Assembly: GCA_002633005.1 (NCBI GenBank) | Contig: NMRA01000111.1 | Location: forward strand, 612,340 to 650,741 | DNA from: Phoronis australis | Taxonomy: Eukaryota; Phoronida; Phoronidae | Length of the DNA: 38,402 nt | Reading direction: 5' to 3' | Program-made: the position numbers and the translations under genes | Notes under the pieces: model-generated | Seen by the model: the letters and a program-made list of their open reading frames with translations, nothing else | What the model was told of the DNA's origin: nothing | The model's database searches: none | Part shown: piece after piece, positions 24,801 to 30,679 of the stretch | How the letters are laid out: every line of letters begins with the position of its first letter | Position numbering within the stretch: the first letter of the stretch is position 1

Positions 24801-25101
24801 CTGTTTCTCCTCAGTCAGATATACATGTTAAGTTGTGATATATTGATTACTAACCAGGCCACATTACTATTTTAATCTTCTTTCAAATGCTAAGTCTTGA
24901 GTAATAATCTATTCCTGGTACTAAAAAGTCATGTGAATTTGCTTGTCACTGATTGGAAAATGTTTCATATTTCAGATAAGTTTCCGCCTGAAGCATGACT
25001 ATATCAACACCACAGTTGCTTTGCAGTCTGAAAGCCAAGAACCATCAGTGTCCTGGCTTCAACATAATGTGTTTGTGAATCTTGGACCTGTAACTCAGTG
25101 A
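6705..25101 (+). CDS. DCTN4: Dynactin subunit 4 (p62), C-terminal half, 7 exons
   Basis: Joined exons 6705-6814, 7387-7460, 9063-9117, 11327-11428, 12331-12431, 12887-12965 and 24976-25101 encode ~215 residues ending in TGA. Every junction is GT-AG and keeps frame. Recognisable DCTN4 blocks are [59 protein letters not shown] and a C-terminus near FVNLGPVTQ. Family knowledge: p62 sits in the pointed-end complex of dynactin with Arp11, p25 and p27, and helps dynein attach to cargo and membranes; the animal protein is about 460 residues, so roughly the N-terminal half, with its cysteine-rich region, lies upstream of the window. The first visible exon starts with a split codon (G|TG), so at least one earlier exon exists; none was found in 1-6704. 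No frameshift or premature stop is seen, so the gene looks functional. Confidence 0.95.
7387..7460 (+). CDS. DCTN4: DCTN4 exon b ([11 protein letters not shown] to QLVA)
   Basis: 74-bp exon between ttttcag and gtaaga. Starts at GAT in phase 0 and ends with AT of a split Ile codon. It encodes the most conserved stretch of the family ([20 protein letters not shown]). Confidence 0.95.
7461..9062 (+). other. DCTN4 intron between exons b and c
   Basis: Starts gtaaga, ends ttccag. Apart from the SINE-like piece at 7803-7910 nothing is recognised. An open frame at 7926-8219 has no recognisable domain. Confidence 0.7.
7803..7910 (+). repeat. tRNA-derived SINE fragment
   Basis: tRNA-like body in a DCTN4 intron. 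The B box is GTTCAAATCC at 7856-7865 within gtcgtgttcaaatcccacc, which resembles a tRNA T arm. A degenerate A-box region lies at 7821-7835. The arms do not fold into a proper cloverleaf, so it is not a functional tRNA. Confidence 0.5.
9063..9117 (+). CDS. DCTN4: DCTN4 exon c (FHVPEIRI to VYNQ)
   Basis: 55-bp exon between ttccag and gtaagg. It completes the split Ile codon and ends in phase 0 at CAG. It encodes [18 protein letters not shown], corresponding to the VPEVRI region of vertebrate p62. Confidence 0.9.
9118..11326 (+). other. DCTN4 intron between exons c and d
   Basis: gtaagg to ttgcag. It contains a 16-bp perfect hairpin at 10315-10348; otherwise AT-rich sequence in which I see no gene or element. 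Confidence 0.7.
10315..10348. repeat. Perfect 16-bp inverted repeat (hairpin)
   Basis: AACTGTTGACCTACTT, two bases, then its exact reverse complement. It may be a cruciform, a fold-back footprint or a hairpin in the DCTN4 pre-mRNA. Confidence 0.9.
11327..11428 (+). CDS. DCTN4: DCTN4 exon d ([11 protein letters not shown] to STAK)
   Basis: 102-bp, phase 0-0 exon between ttgcag and gtaggt. [16 protein letters not shown] and the following acidic [11 protein letters not shown] match the TLTNP...NxTHVTL...STAK order of animal DCTN4. Confidence 0.95.
11668..11760 (+). repeat. Truncated 5' piece of the ~145-bp-monomer repeat
   Basis: Begins with the same end palindrome (ATGCGCCCACATATTTATTT and on, 11668-11697), continues through ccgtcatcc...ctgctctatctccaaaaccc, then loses similarity. 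Confidence 0.8.
12075..12140. repeat. 12-bp minisatellite (GTCAATCATAAT), 5.5 copies
   Basis: Perfect tandem copies in the DCTN4 intron before exon e. They create a spurious MSII-repeat open frame. Confidence 0.98.
12331..12431 (+). CDS. DCTN4: DCTN4 exon e ([21 protein letters not shown])
   Basis: 101-bp exon between cttcag and gttggt (a weaker donor than its neighbours). It encodes the acidic linker [15 protein letters not shown]...DYNDDK and ends with AG of a split Ser codon. A piece of the ~145-bp-monomer repeat begins only ~35 bp beyond the donor. Confidence 0.92.
12432..12886 (+). other. Short DCTN4 intron nearly filled by repeat
   Basis: 455-bp intron, gttggt to ttttag. Most of it (about 12466-12800) is a 3' piece of the ~145-bp-monomer repeat. 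Confidence 0.85.
12466..12800 (+). repeat. 3' piece of the ~145-bp-monomer repeat
   Basis: CTCF-like sites with one mismatch at 12466-12479 (GTGCGCCCTAGTGG) and 12706-12719 (GTGCCATTTAGTGG). The shared monomer text ttttcatgaaat and the terminal block gggcacattttaatgctagg...gttgctcttgtta end it. Confidence 0.8.
12887..12965 (+). CDS. DCTN4: DCTN4 exon f ([12 protein letters not shown] to GDVK)
   Basis: 79-bp exon between ttttag and gtaagc. It completes the Ser codon and ends in phase 0. [12 protein letters not shown] matches the IIAFRKANKVGI block of vertebrate p62. It is followed by a 12-kb intron. Confidence 0.95.
13631..13800 (+). repeat. Dispersed repeat, copy 1 (partner at 35281)
   Basis: About 70% similar to 35281-35447. 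Shared blocks include tagcttt-ggtgtga-gat, gtctactcaaacaaaa and aatgtctgtt-tatgctcagc-agtg-tg. Family not recognised. Confidence 0.6.
13959..14005. promoter_or_regulatory. Heat-shock-element-like cluster
   Basis: TTCTAGAACTTTCCAGAA at 13988-14005 is four perfect alternating nGAAn modules (TTCnnGAAnnTTCnnGAA). A weaker three-module site lies at 13959-13971. It lies in the 12-kb DCTN4 intron next to a dispersed repeat, so it may belong to an old element. Confidence 0.45.
14509..14878 (-). pseudogene. DDE_Tnp_4 transposase fragment, copy A
   Basis: Antisense to DCTN4 inside the large intron. Reading from 14878 downward: [20 protein letters not shown], then after a frame change near 14793 [20 protein letters not shown] and [20 protein letters not shown]. 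These match the DDE_Tnp_4 family (Harbinger/IS5-like transposases: RPS...SxYKxHNT...FLDLLxPGDxIMADRGF...IPxFTKGxxQLS...RIAxxRIHVER). The second catalytic Asp (in MADRGF) is Gly here. After KTE another frame change gives [11 protein letters not shown], so the expected catalytic Glu is also lost. It is dead, with at least two frameshifts. It is ~75% similar to copy B. Confidence 0.75.
16914..17206. other. Intronic segment with a 13-bp hairpin
   Basis: GGCATTCACCTAA at 17173 pairs with TTTAGGTAAATGCC ending at 17206, one mismatch. The overlapping - strand open frame has no recognised motif. Confidence 0.3.
17886..18135 (-). pseudogene. Possible Cys-rich fragment of a THAP-associated transposon gene
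   Basis: The - strand frame contains [20 protein letters not shown] followed by [16 protein letters not shown]. The spacing of IV-x-L/C-LF-x-CG recalls the segment KFIV...LxxLFxxCxxCG found after the THAP domain in the gene at 32474-33200. A donor-like GTAAGA follows ACATACT at about 17886. No start codon is convincing. It may equally be a chance open frame. Confidence 0.25.
18568..18826 (+). repeat. 259-bp exact duplication, copy 1
   Basis: Appears identical to 18870-19128, offset 302 bp. A single N at 18827 abuts its end, which suggests an assembly join rather than a real tandem duplication. Confidence 0.95.
18870..19128 (+). repeat. 259-bp exact duplication, copy 2
   Basis: Second copy, apparently identical to 18568-18826. 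It continues into unique sequence with YY1- and ETS-like sites. Confidence 0.95.
19157..19182. promoter_or_regulatory. YY1-like and ETS-like site pair
   Basis: CCGCCATTTTG (19157-19167, YY1 type) and CCGGAAGT (19175-19182, ETS type) 8 bp apart, a pairing common in housekeeping promoters. It could drive an antisense transcript; no coding exon is attached. Confidence 0.3.
20658..20932 (+). repeat. ~145-bp-monomer repeat copy 2, left part
   Basis: Starts with the end palindrome (ATGCGCCCACATATTTATAT and on, 20658-20687), carries the CTCF-like site at 20845-20858 and stops at ATTTAG 20927-20932, where a transposon is inserted. The repeat resumes at 22522. Confidence 0.85.
20845..20858 (-). promoter_or_regulatory. 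CTCF-like core motif
   Basis: GTGCCCCCTAGTGG on the + strand; full fit to the CTCF core consensus on the - strand. Confidence 0.35.
20933..22515. mobile_element. ~1.58-kb TIR transposon nested in repeat copy 2
   Basis: The left end CAAGGCTTGGAATTTTC and the reverse complement of the right end, CGGGGCTTGGAATGACC, share GGCTTGGAAT as terminal inverted repeats. ATTTAG at 20927-20932 and 22516-22521 is a 6-bp target duplication. With the insert and one duplication removed, the repeat continues and the CTCF-like site spacing becomes 146 bp, its normal period. Internal sequence has several stops and no transposase motif I recognise, so it is probably non-autonomous. Superfamily unassigned. Confidence 0.8.
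22522..23775 (+). repeat. ~145-bp-monomer repeat copy 2, right part
   Basis: Continuation after the nested transposon. CTCF-like sites start at 22580, 22736, 22880, 23025, 23184, 23329, 23528 and 23672 (mostly 144-159 bp apart). It ends with gggcacatttcaacgctccg... at about 23740-23772, the same terminal block as copy 1. Without the insert the copy is ~1.5 kb, close to copy 1 counted from 4384. Confidence 0.85.
22580..22593 (-). promoter_or_regulatory. CTCF-like core motif (best match)
   Basis: On the - strand TGGCCACCAGGTGGCGC: full fit to the core consensus and near-identical to the extended vertebrate motif, with T for G in the G-run. Confidence 0.4.
24019..24210. repeat. 76-bp tandem repeat, ~2.5 copies
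   Basis: Units begin atttttggaactgaatcag at 24019, 24095 and 24171 and are identical where they overlap. Recent, or an assembly collapse/expansion. Confidence 0.97.
24525..24826 (-). pseudogene. DDE_Tnp_4 transposase fragment, copy B
   Basis: Antisense to DCTN4, ~150 bp before the last exon. One open frame reads [20 protein letters not shown] at its upstream end and later [20 protein letters not shown]. It is colinear with copy A and with the DDE_Tnp_4 consensus. The second catalytic Asp of the MADRGF motif is Glu (RAEKGF). The first Asp and the C-terminal Glu region are missing. It is a truncated, inactive relative of copy A. Confidence 0.7.
24976..25101 (+). CDS. DCTN4: DCTN4 last coding exon
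   Basis: Behind atttcag, 126 bp open to TGA at 25099-25101. [16 protein letters not shown] and [18 protein letters not shown] match the FKMKHDF...IWLTQHVELSLGP C-terminus of DCTN4. The stop falls within a few residues of the vertebrate end. Confidence 0.95.
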   Translation: MSFRLKHDYINTTVALQSESQEPSVSWLQHNVFVNLGPVTQ

Positions 25102-25560
25102 GCGTGAATACCAACAAGAATTTATGTGGTCATGGGCATTCACTTATGTTGAGTGTAAAAATATCTGCATGGAGTAACTTACATAAGCCTGCCAATTTTG
25201 TTGCGTGCTCGAATATAGATTGCAATAGAACTGGGAAAATCCCAGCATTTTGATTACAAATGTTCTCATGGTTATTGCATTATTTTGTCCTCGGTGATGA
25301 GAGTAAGTTATAATGGATGTTAGATCGTGCTTACACCTGGATTATATCAATGGTAAAGTTATTGCAGCACAGGTGTAATACACGACTACAAAGAACTATA
25401 ATGCTTACTAAGTTATGTTTTGTTACTAAGATGTGTGTTGTGCTAGGTAGTGTATGTTTCAGTTGAAGTAGGTAAGTCACTTTTTGGCAATAGCGGAGCA
25501 AGAAATCTTAATATCAACATCGGAAAATGTTCAAATAAACATTTGGTTTTATTCACAAAG
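25102..25560 (+). other. DCTN4: Likely DCTN4 3' UTR
   Basis: Non-coding sequence after the stop. The first clear polyadenylation hexamer, AATAAA, is at 25534-25539, and the downstream sequence turns GT-rich (25580-25657), as expected for a cleavage-stimulating element. The end is inferred; no transcript evidence is available. Confidence 0.55.
25534..25539 (+). terminator. DCTN4: Poly(A) signal AATAAA
   Basis: First AATAAA after the DCTN4 stop codon, ~430 nt downstream, followed by T- and GT-rich sequence. Confidence 0.5.
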
Positions 25561-25606
25561 ATTTGTCAAGAAAAGGGCATATTTTGTCTCTGTCAGGTAG
25601 GCCTTC

Positions 25607-25657
25607 TCTGTGTGTGTGTGTGTGAGTGTGTGCGTGCGTGTGTGCGTGTGTGTGTGA
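25607..25657. repeat. GT-rich microsatellite
   Basis: Interrupted (TG)n with GC and GA variants, just beyond the DCTN4 polyadenylation signal. Confidence 0.9.
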
Positions 25658-25666
25658 GACCAATGT

Positions 25667-25765
25667 ATACCGTATTCGCCGTAATAACCACCCATGCCCC
25701 TATAAGCGCCCCCCACGCGTTTTCAGACTTTTCTAAAATAAGCGCCCAGTCCATGAACGTGTACG
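25667..25765. repeat. Interspersed repeat of the 'accgtattcgccgtaataa...ataagcgccc' type
   Basis: The alternating ataagcgccc blocks and the accgtatt start resemble widespread short non-autonomous repeats. The other end was not found. Confidence 0.3.
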
Positions 25766-25911
25766 TGCGAAAAATGCCTTACCTACAGTCCTAAAATTCT
25801 ACAGTAACGTCTTCAATTTATCAATAATATCCGACAGTCCTGAAAAATCATTGTGCGCAGAATTTGTAGACCACAAGCCTCGCCCTTATGTCGGTATTTA
25901 GCCGTGACTAT

Positions 25912-26146
25912 CAGAGGCGGATCTACAGGGGGGGTTCAGGGGGTTTAAACCCCCCTCGGGACAGGATCAAAAATAAAAACTTGAAAAAAAATCGCCAGAA
26001 AAACGAAATTAGCTACTAAAAATCCAAGAAAATGTTACACGGGAGGAGGGAAACCCTCTTGCGACCTTCCTTCTCCTCGGCGCTACGCGCCTCGGATTCT
26101 CTCGAATCCTAAACCCCCCCTTACTGAAATCGTAGATCTGCCACTG
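25912..26146. mobile_element. MITE with CAGAGGCGGATC termini
   Basis: Left end CAGAGGCGGATCTAC and right end (reverse complement) CAGTGGCAGATCTAC match at 13 of 15. ACTAT flanks both sides (25907-25911, 26147-26151). 235 bp with internal G- and C-tracts. Related to 35450-35593 and 37659. No coding capacity. Confidence 0.7.
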
Positions 26147-26151
26147 ACTAT

Positions 26152-26810
26152 ATACTTCAAACTTCCGCCATACCTCGAAACGAACACAAAAGCTCTGACT
26201 GCTGATATTGCGATCGAGGACCAATGGTCTGGCCTTTCAGAACGGAAGTAGTGTAATTGTCTACGGGATTGCTTTGTAGATATTTCCCGCTTTCAACAGG
26301 AATCCAAATTTCTTTGTAGGCCTACACGTGAAAACAGCGAATCGAAGACTAATAAACAGCTTGGCCAGTGTTAAAAACACGTTGCCAGGAATCGCGCGCT
26401 ACATACATGAACCTGTCATCAAAGGCATTAGTCGGAAACTATCCATTCATGAAACGGATAGCATAGCATCGGCAAGAAATGAATATTGGCACTAATTTCC
26501 GACAGTTTCTCATACTATAAAAATGTTTGCGTTATTTTTAAAATTAATTGTTGATTAACTATAACTGGTGTTTTTAAGCCAAATATCCTGACTGTGAATA
26601 CTTACACCAATGAGCTATATACTTAGATATTTATCTCATTGGCTTACACTTCCTTACACCGAAAAATAACTGTCAGATAGTCACGTGCGCATCCAGCCAC
26701 ATGGCGACTAATATGGCCTTACCGAGACATATGTCGAACGTTTTTAGCACATGAGACCGGCACTGAAGTGCTGAATGAAACACGCTCTAGTTTAGGCTAA
26801 CCTGGTTCCC
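26152..26810. other. Intergenic, nothing recognised
   Basis: Contains a short inverted repeat CCAATGAG/CTCATTGG near 26610-26642; otherwise no feature. Confidence 0.3.
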
Positions 26811-26851
26811 GGGCCTCACAAGCTGACGTCACGGATTGCTTGTGAAGGCCC
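26811..26851. promoter_or_regulatory. Hairpin with a CRE palindrome in its loop
   Basis: GGGCCTCACAAGC pairs with GCTTGTGAAGGCCC (one bulge). The loop starts with TGACGTCA (26824-26831), the full CREB/ATF site. It lies just before the sequence gap. Confidence 0.4.
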
Positions 26852-26890
26852 AGGTACAGCGCACTAGAATGATGGTTTTCATTGGCTGTC

Positions 26891-27043
26891 NNNNNNNNNN
26901 NNNNNNNNNNNNNNNNNNNNNNNNNNNNNNNNNNNNNNNNNNNNNNNNNNNNNNNNNNNNNNNNNNNNNNNNNNNNNNNNNNNNNNNNNNNNNNNNNNNN
27001 NNNNNNNNNNNNNNNNNNNNNNNNNNNNNNNNNNNNNNNNNNN
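26891..27043. other. Assembly gap (153 N)
   Basis: Run of undetermined bases. Open frames across it are meaningless. Confidence 1.
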
Positions 27044-27410
27044 TCCCCCCTATCCGTCTCTGTACAGTGTTGCAGTAGATACTGCTGGCACCCATTTTCC
27101 ACCACTTCGCAGCCTACACAGTATTCATTCCCTAGAACACCACAATTTTCGACCCTCCAGGTAGCCACAATTCTCAAGCTAAACACTCCACCTCGTTGAA
27201 ATACTAATTTGTTTTTCCCCATTTCCCTTTTTGAGGTGGGACCCCGCACAGCTTGAGGGTCCTAAACCATTTAGATCACCTTGGGTATATTCGGGGCCTC
27301 AATTTTCTCATTGGAGGTGAATTTAACCTGCGTGATTATCAAACTTAGTGGAGAATGATTGGCCATAAAGTTCGAGCATGCACTGAAAACCTTAACTTCC
27401 AAGGGCATCC

Positions 27411-27690
27411 AGGACACCTCAGGTGTTTTCGTAACCTCAAATTTCACCTAATAGGTGAATGCTCTCTGCATGTGTGCGGACTTCAGTTTGCCTATTATTG
27501 TCAAGATTAAAAATCACGTGACTTGCCATTGTTTGGATAACGTTCATCTCCGAGAGGATATTTGAGGCTACGAAAATACCTGAAGTGTTTCTAAGAAAAA
27601 TGTGTACATGTAAATAGGAAAATAGCCGAGGTGCTCCAGATGTTCTGAGGGTAAATTTGTAGCTACGAAAATACCCGAGAGGTGTTCCAA
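27411..27690. repeat. Three copies of a ~38-bp unit, one inverted
   Basis: Unit ~ATTTGAGGCTACGAAAATAC followed by CTGAGGTGTT: + strand at 27556-27591 and 27649-27690, - strand at 27411-27450. Confidence 0.6.
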
Positions 27691-30170
27691 ATGGGCCCTA
27701 ACCTTTAGTTTTGTGCATAATCGAGTACTAGAAGAATCTCCACCCATTTCGACAGTGGCTAAAAAAAACATTGTGTTTGTGGTCCGAGGTTTGGACTTTG
27801 AATAAAATTGTAGCCTAATGTTTCAAATGCACAATCTTTTTTTAAGAGCTAATGCTAACAAATGAATCCTTCGTAGTAATTCTTGGACAGCTGTCTTTTT
27901 CACCCATTAAGCTTGAAGAAGTCGGCTCAGAGATTCCTGTTGTCAAAACTGAGTCTGGTGTCCAAGGTTTTAAAAATACAGGTATCGTATTAAAACCCCT
28001 ATTGCAGTAGGAAAAAGGTACCATTTGCAGTGTTTTTAACTTCCAGGGTGAAATCCGTTGTATTCATGGGAAAAAGTTTGCTGTGGTAGGGATTTTTTCA
28101 AGCACCATTTTGACTAAGAGAAATTGTTTGAGAAAAATCACCCAGTTGAGTGTCGTGTCTTGTATAAACCTGTGGGAGTACCCCCTTGGAATGGTTTTAG
28201 GAGGGTACTCTGAAAGCCCAAGGATGGTGGAATGAACCCTCTCCCTATACCTAACAATGTGTGTTGAACATCTTGGAAAGTACAAGCACAATTGTTGACT
28301 TCAGAATGCGCTTATCAGATGGTGTCTTCTAGCTTCCAGATTTCCTTCGAATTAAATCCCTTAAAGTTGCTATAAATGCGTCTTATGTGAAAAAGAATAA
28401 ATTTTGATCTGAACAACTTACCACTATATACAGTAATTGGAATGACTATAAGAGGAAAATTTTCCAGGTGATCTATCATTTCACTAATAGGCTTGTGTGA
28501 TAGAAATATTTTTGTGTTGTAAAATTAAACTGAAATAAATGTTTTTGCATGAATCAAGCCAAAAAATGATGATAAAAAAGAAGCTGGAAATCGAATAAAA
28601 GGAAATAAAAACAAAAAAGGAAAATTCCAAGCCCTGTATATATCCCTGTCTCAACTTGTACCTTAGTGGGCTTGGAAGAATTCAAACTTTGTTATTGCTC
28701 AAAGCCATGGTTATTGCACCAGGTCTTAAGCAATAAGAAACTATCCGTTCAACCGAAGCCAATATACCACATGTAATCTCATTAAGGAACAGTACAAGAT
28801 CAAGAGTCTAATCACGAGCACACACATGAAGATTGACAACAGACACTAGTATCCAAATCCAATGCCAATCTTCATGTGAGTGCTTGTGATTTTTGGTACT
28901 AATTTGGCCAAAAACAACAGACCAATCTTATATTCTTACATGACGGTTCTAAAAAGAGTTTGGGTAAATAGCAGCTTGAAAATGGTACAGTTTGTAGATA
29001 AGGAATGTCAAAAGGGTTCATTTTTTCAACACAGTTTAGTACAGATGTTTTATTGTTCTCCACATAGCATTTAAATGCTTTTTGGGCTAAACAGATTCTA
29101 GCCCAGTCTTGTATGGATTGATTTAAAACCCTGAAAAGGGATTATGCGATCATGTTTTGGGAATACACCTCTGGAGTGAAACTTTCAATCCAAATCGAAC
29201 TCAAAATAGTTTTTGTCGCTTCTAGTCAAGATCAAGATAGTACTTATTGACCACTAGATTCGAGCTAAAATTTGAGTAAAAACTCAAGATTTCTAGTAAA
29301 ACCTCGAACTCAGACTCAAAGTTTTAGCTGTCAATGCAGAGATCATTAATTGCCATCAATAAGTACTCAAGCATAGAATAAAAGAAACTTATCTCGAATT
29401 CAAACAAAACTAGAATAGAAAATAACAAAAATAATTCTGAGTAAAAAGTTGAAACCCAGGGCCCAGGTGTTAATTTCATAATGGTTTATGCTTTCACAAG
29501 GCAGTGAATGTGCAACTTGAATGGCAGTCGGGTCTTTAGTAACCTATTCCCATGTAGCAACACTGGTGTAGTCAGAATTATTCATGAGGTTGCTAAACTT
29601 GAAATTGTTGGCAACCAATGACTGTAATGTGAGGCAACTTGGAGGCACTGCATGAACAGGGGACAGGGAAGCTAGGCAAGAACAAAACTGAAATGAGTTT
29701 CTATCAGGGGAAGGGTTTGCAATGAGGAGGGAATAGCCCTCTGCTGTGCGCCCACGGCTATGTTAATGCCCAGACTTAGTACTTCAGTGTCTTCAGTCTA
29801 TTGCTAAACTAAACCATATTTGTAATCAATACATCAGCAAAATAAAGTTCCCGATGGTTAGATAAATTTCTTGGCATGTTGTGTGTTTTGTAGTTTATGA
29901 GTAAACTATTTCTAGGAACAGATTAATGATGTCAACGTGAGGGTGTTTGCCAGTGCGAATGTTCTGAAGCCTTTCACACTGCCTAACTCTTGCCACTAGG
30001 AGGCCCCCTCAGTAAGAGTCAAATTTGTAATTTTGAAAAACTGTTCGAAAAGACCGAAATGTTGACTAAAATCACTGCTGTGTTATGAAGATCATAACCA
30101 CAAGAATGAAACACTAGCATGTTCTCAAAACACTGAGCAAAACATAATGATAATAGTAACATACAGGGCA
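27691..30170. other. Intergenic, no gene recognised
   Basis: AT-rich. It holds a hairpin at 28810-28891. A 53-codon open stretch from an ATG near 27850 has no recognised motif. Confidence 0.35.
28810..28891. repeat. 26-bp-stem hairpin, pre-miRNA-like
   Basis: Arms 28810-28835 and 28866-28891 pair with two mismatches around a 30-nt loop. Size and near-perfect pairing suit a small-RNA precursor, but a fold-back transposon remnant is equally possible. Confidence 0.45.
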
Positions 30171-30263
30171 CCCCCACTGTAACGTCGTCGGTGTACGACG
30201 TATAAAAACCAATTGAATAATATAACTCTTATATCATACAGTCGTACACCGACGACGTTACAT

Positions 30264-30322
30264 TGGCGACGAGGATGGGATCCGAACCCACGCGGGGAAA
30301 CCCCAATGGTTTAGCAATCCAT
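30264..30322 (-). pseudogene. tRNA-Ser(GCU) 3' half with CCA, left arm
   Basis: Read on the - strand: anticodon loop TTGCTAA, variable arm GGGGTTTCCCC, T arm GTGGGTTCGGATCCCAT, acceptor strand CCTCGTCG, then CCA. The 5' half (D arm, acceptor 5' strand) is absent. The CCA end is not encoded in eukaryotic tRNA genes, so a copied mature tRNA is implied. Confidence 0.7.
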
Positions 30323-30388
30323 TGATGTCATGTATTGAATTGCTACCGGAACTATAAACATCTGGTAGACATTCAATACATGACATCA

Positions 30389-30447
30389 ATGGATTGCTAA
30401 TCCATTGGGGTTTTCCCCCATGGGTTCGGATCCCATTCTCGTCGCCA
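30389..30447 (+). pseudogene. tRNA-Ser(GCU) 3' half with CCA, right arm
   Basis: Anticodon stem ATGGA/TCCAT around TTGCTAA, variable arm GGGGTTTTCCCC, T stem ATGGG/CCCAT perfect, TCTCGTCG, CCA at 30445-30447. Inverted partner of the copy at 30264-30322, with several substitutions. Confidence 0.7.
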
Positions 30448-30628
30448 ATATAACGCCGTCAGTGTACGACGTATAAAAACCACTTGAATGATACAAGAGT
30501 TATATTATCAAAGTATTCAGCATTAAAGCAAACGACATCCAAGTGACTAAAACACACGCAAGAAAACTATTTATAGACGCTAAGGATATACGTCATAGTG
30601 ACATGTGATCAACAGTCGTACATTTAAG

Positions 30629-30669
30629 TGCTACCGGAACTATAAACATCTGGTAGAAATTCAATACAT
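30629..30669 (+). repeat. Third copy of the palindrome centre
   Basis: TGCTACCGGAACTATAAACA and the following tctggtag-attcaatacat repeat 30341-30382. It may mark a further copy or end of the element at 30178-30510. Confidence 0.8.
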
Positions 30670-30679
30670 AACACCCACT

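Larger units (their letters stand above)
12966..24975 (+). other. DCTN4: 12-kb DCTN4 intron, transposon-rich
   Basis: gtaagc to atttcag. It is far larger than the other complete DCTN4 introns here (0.45-2.2 kb). It holds two DDE_Tnp_4 transposase fragments, a 259-bp duplication, a full repeat copy with a nested transposon and a 76-bp tandem repeat. Stretches 14900-17860 and 19200-20600 show nothing else I can name, apart from a GC-rich patch at 19915-19990. Confidence 0.85.
30178..30510. mobile_element. Palindromic element with tRNA-Ser(GCU) 3' halves and LTR-like ends
   Basis: 30178-30199 and 30241-30262 are a perfect 22-bp inverted repeat starting TGTAACGTCG and ending CGACGTTACA. The latter is followed after one base by TGGCGACGAGG, which reads like an LTR end (..CA) plus a primer-binding site. 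The palindrome spans about 30241-30470. Its left arm (30264-30322, - strand) and right arm (30389-30447, + strand) each carry tRNA-Ser(GCU) from the anticodon arm to CCA. The stretch 30181-30219 recurs directly at 30453-30491 (AACGYCGTCRGTGTACGACG and on). No coding capacity. Likely a decayed miniature retroelement or fold-back. Confidence 0.6.

Noticed and set aside
26797-27249. Long open frames at the N run
   Set aside because: They are open only because of 153 undetermined bases.
27850-28010. 53-codon + strand open stretch with an acceptor-like upstream sequence
   Set aside because: The peptide looks protein-like but matches no family I know, and no second exon could be paired with it.
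29993-30006. CTCF-like site CCACTAGGAGGCCC on the + strand
   Set aside because: Two mismatches to the core and not within the repeat; likely chance.
30264-30447. Functional tRNA-Ser genes
   Set aside because: Both copies lack the 5' half, including the D arm and A box, and carry CCA.
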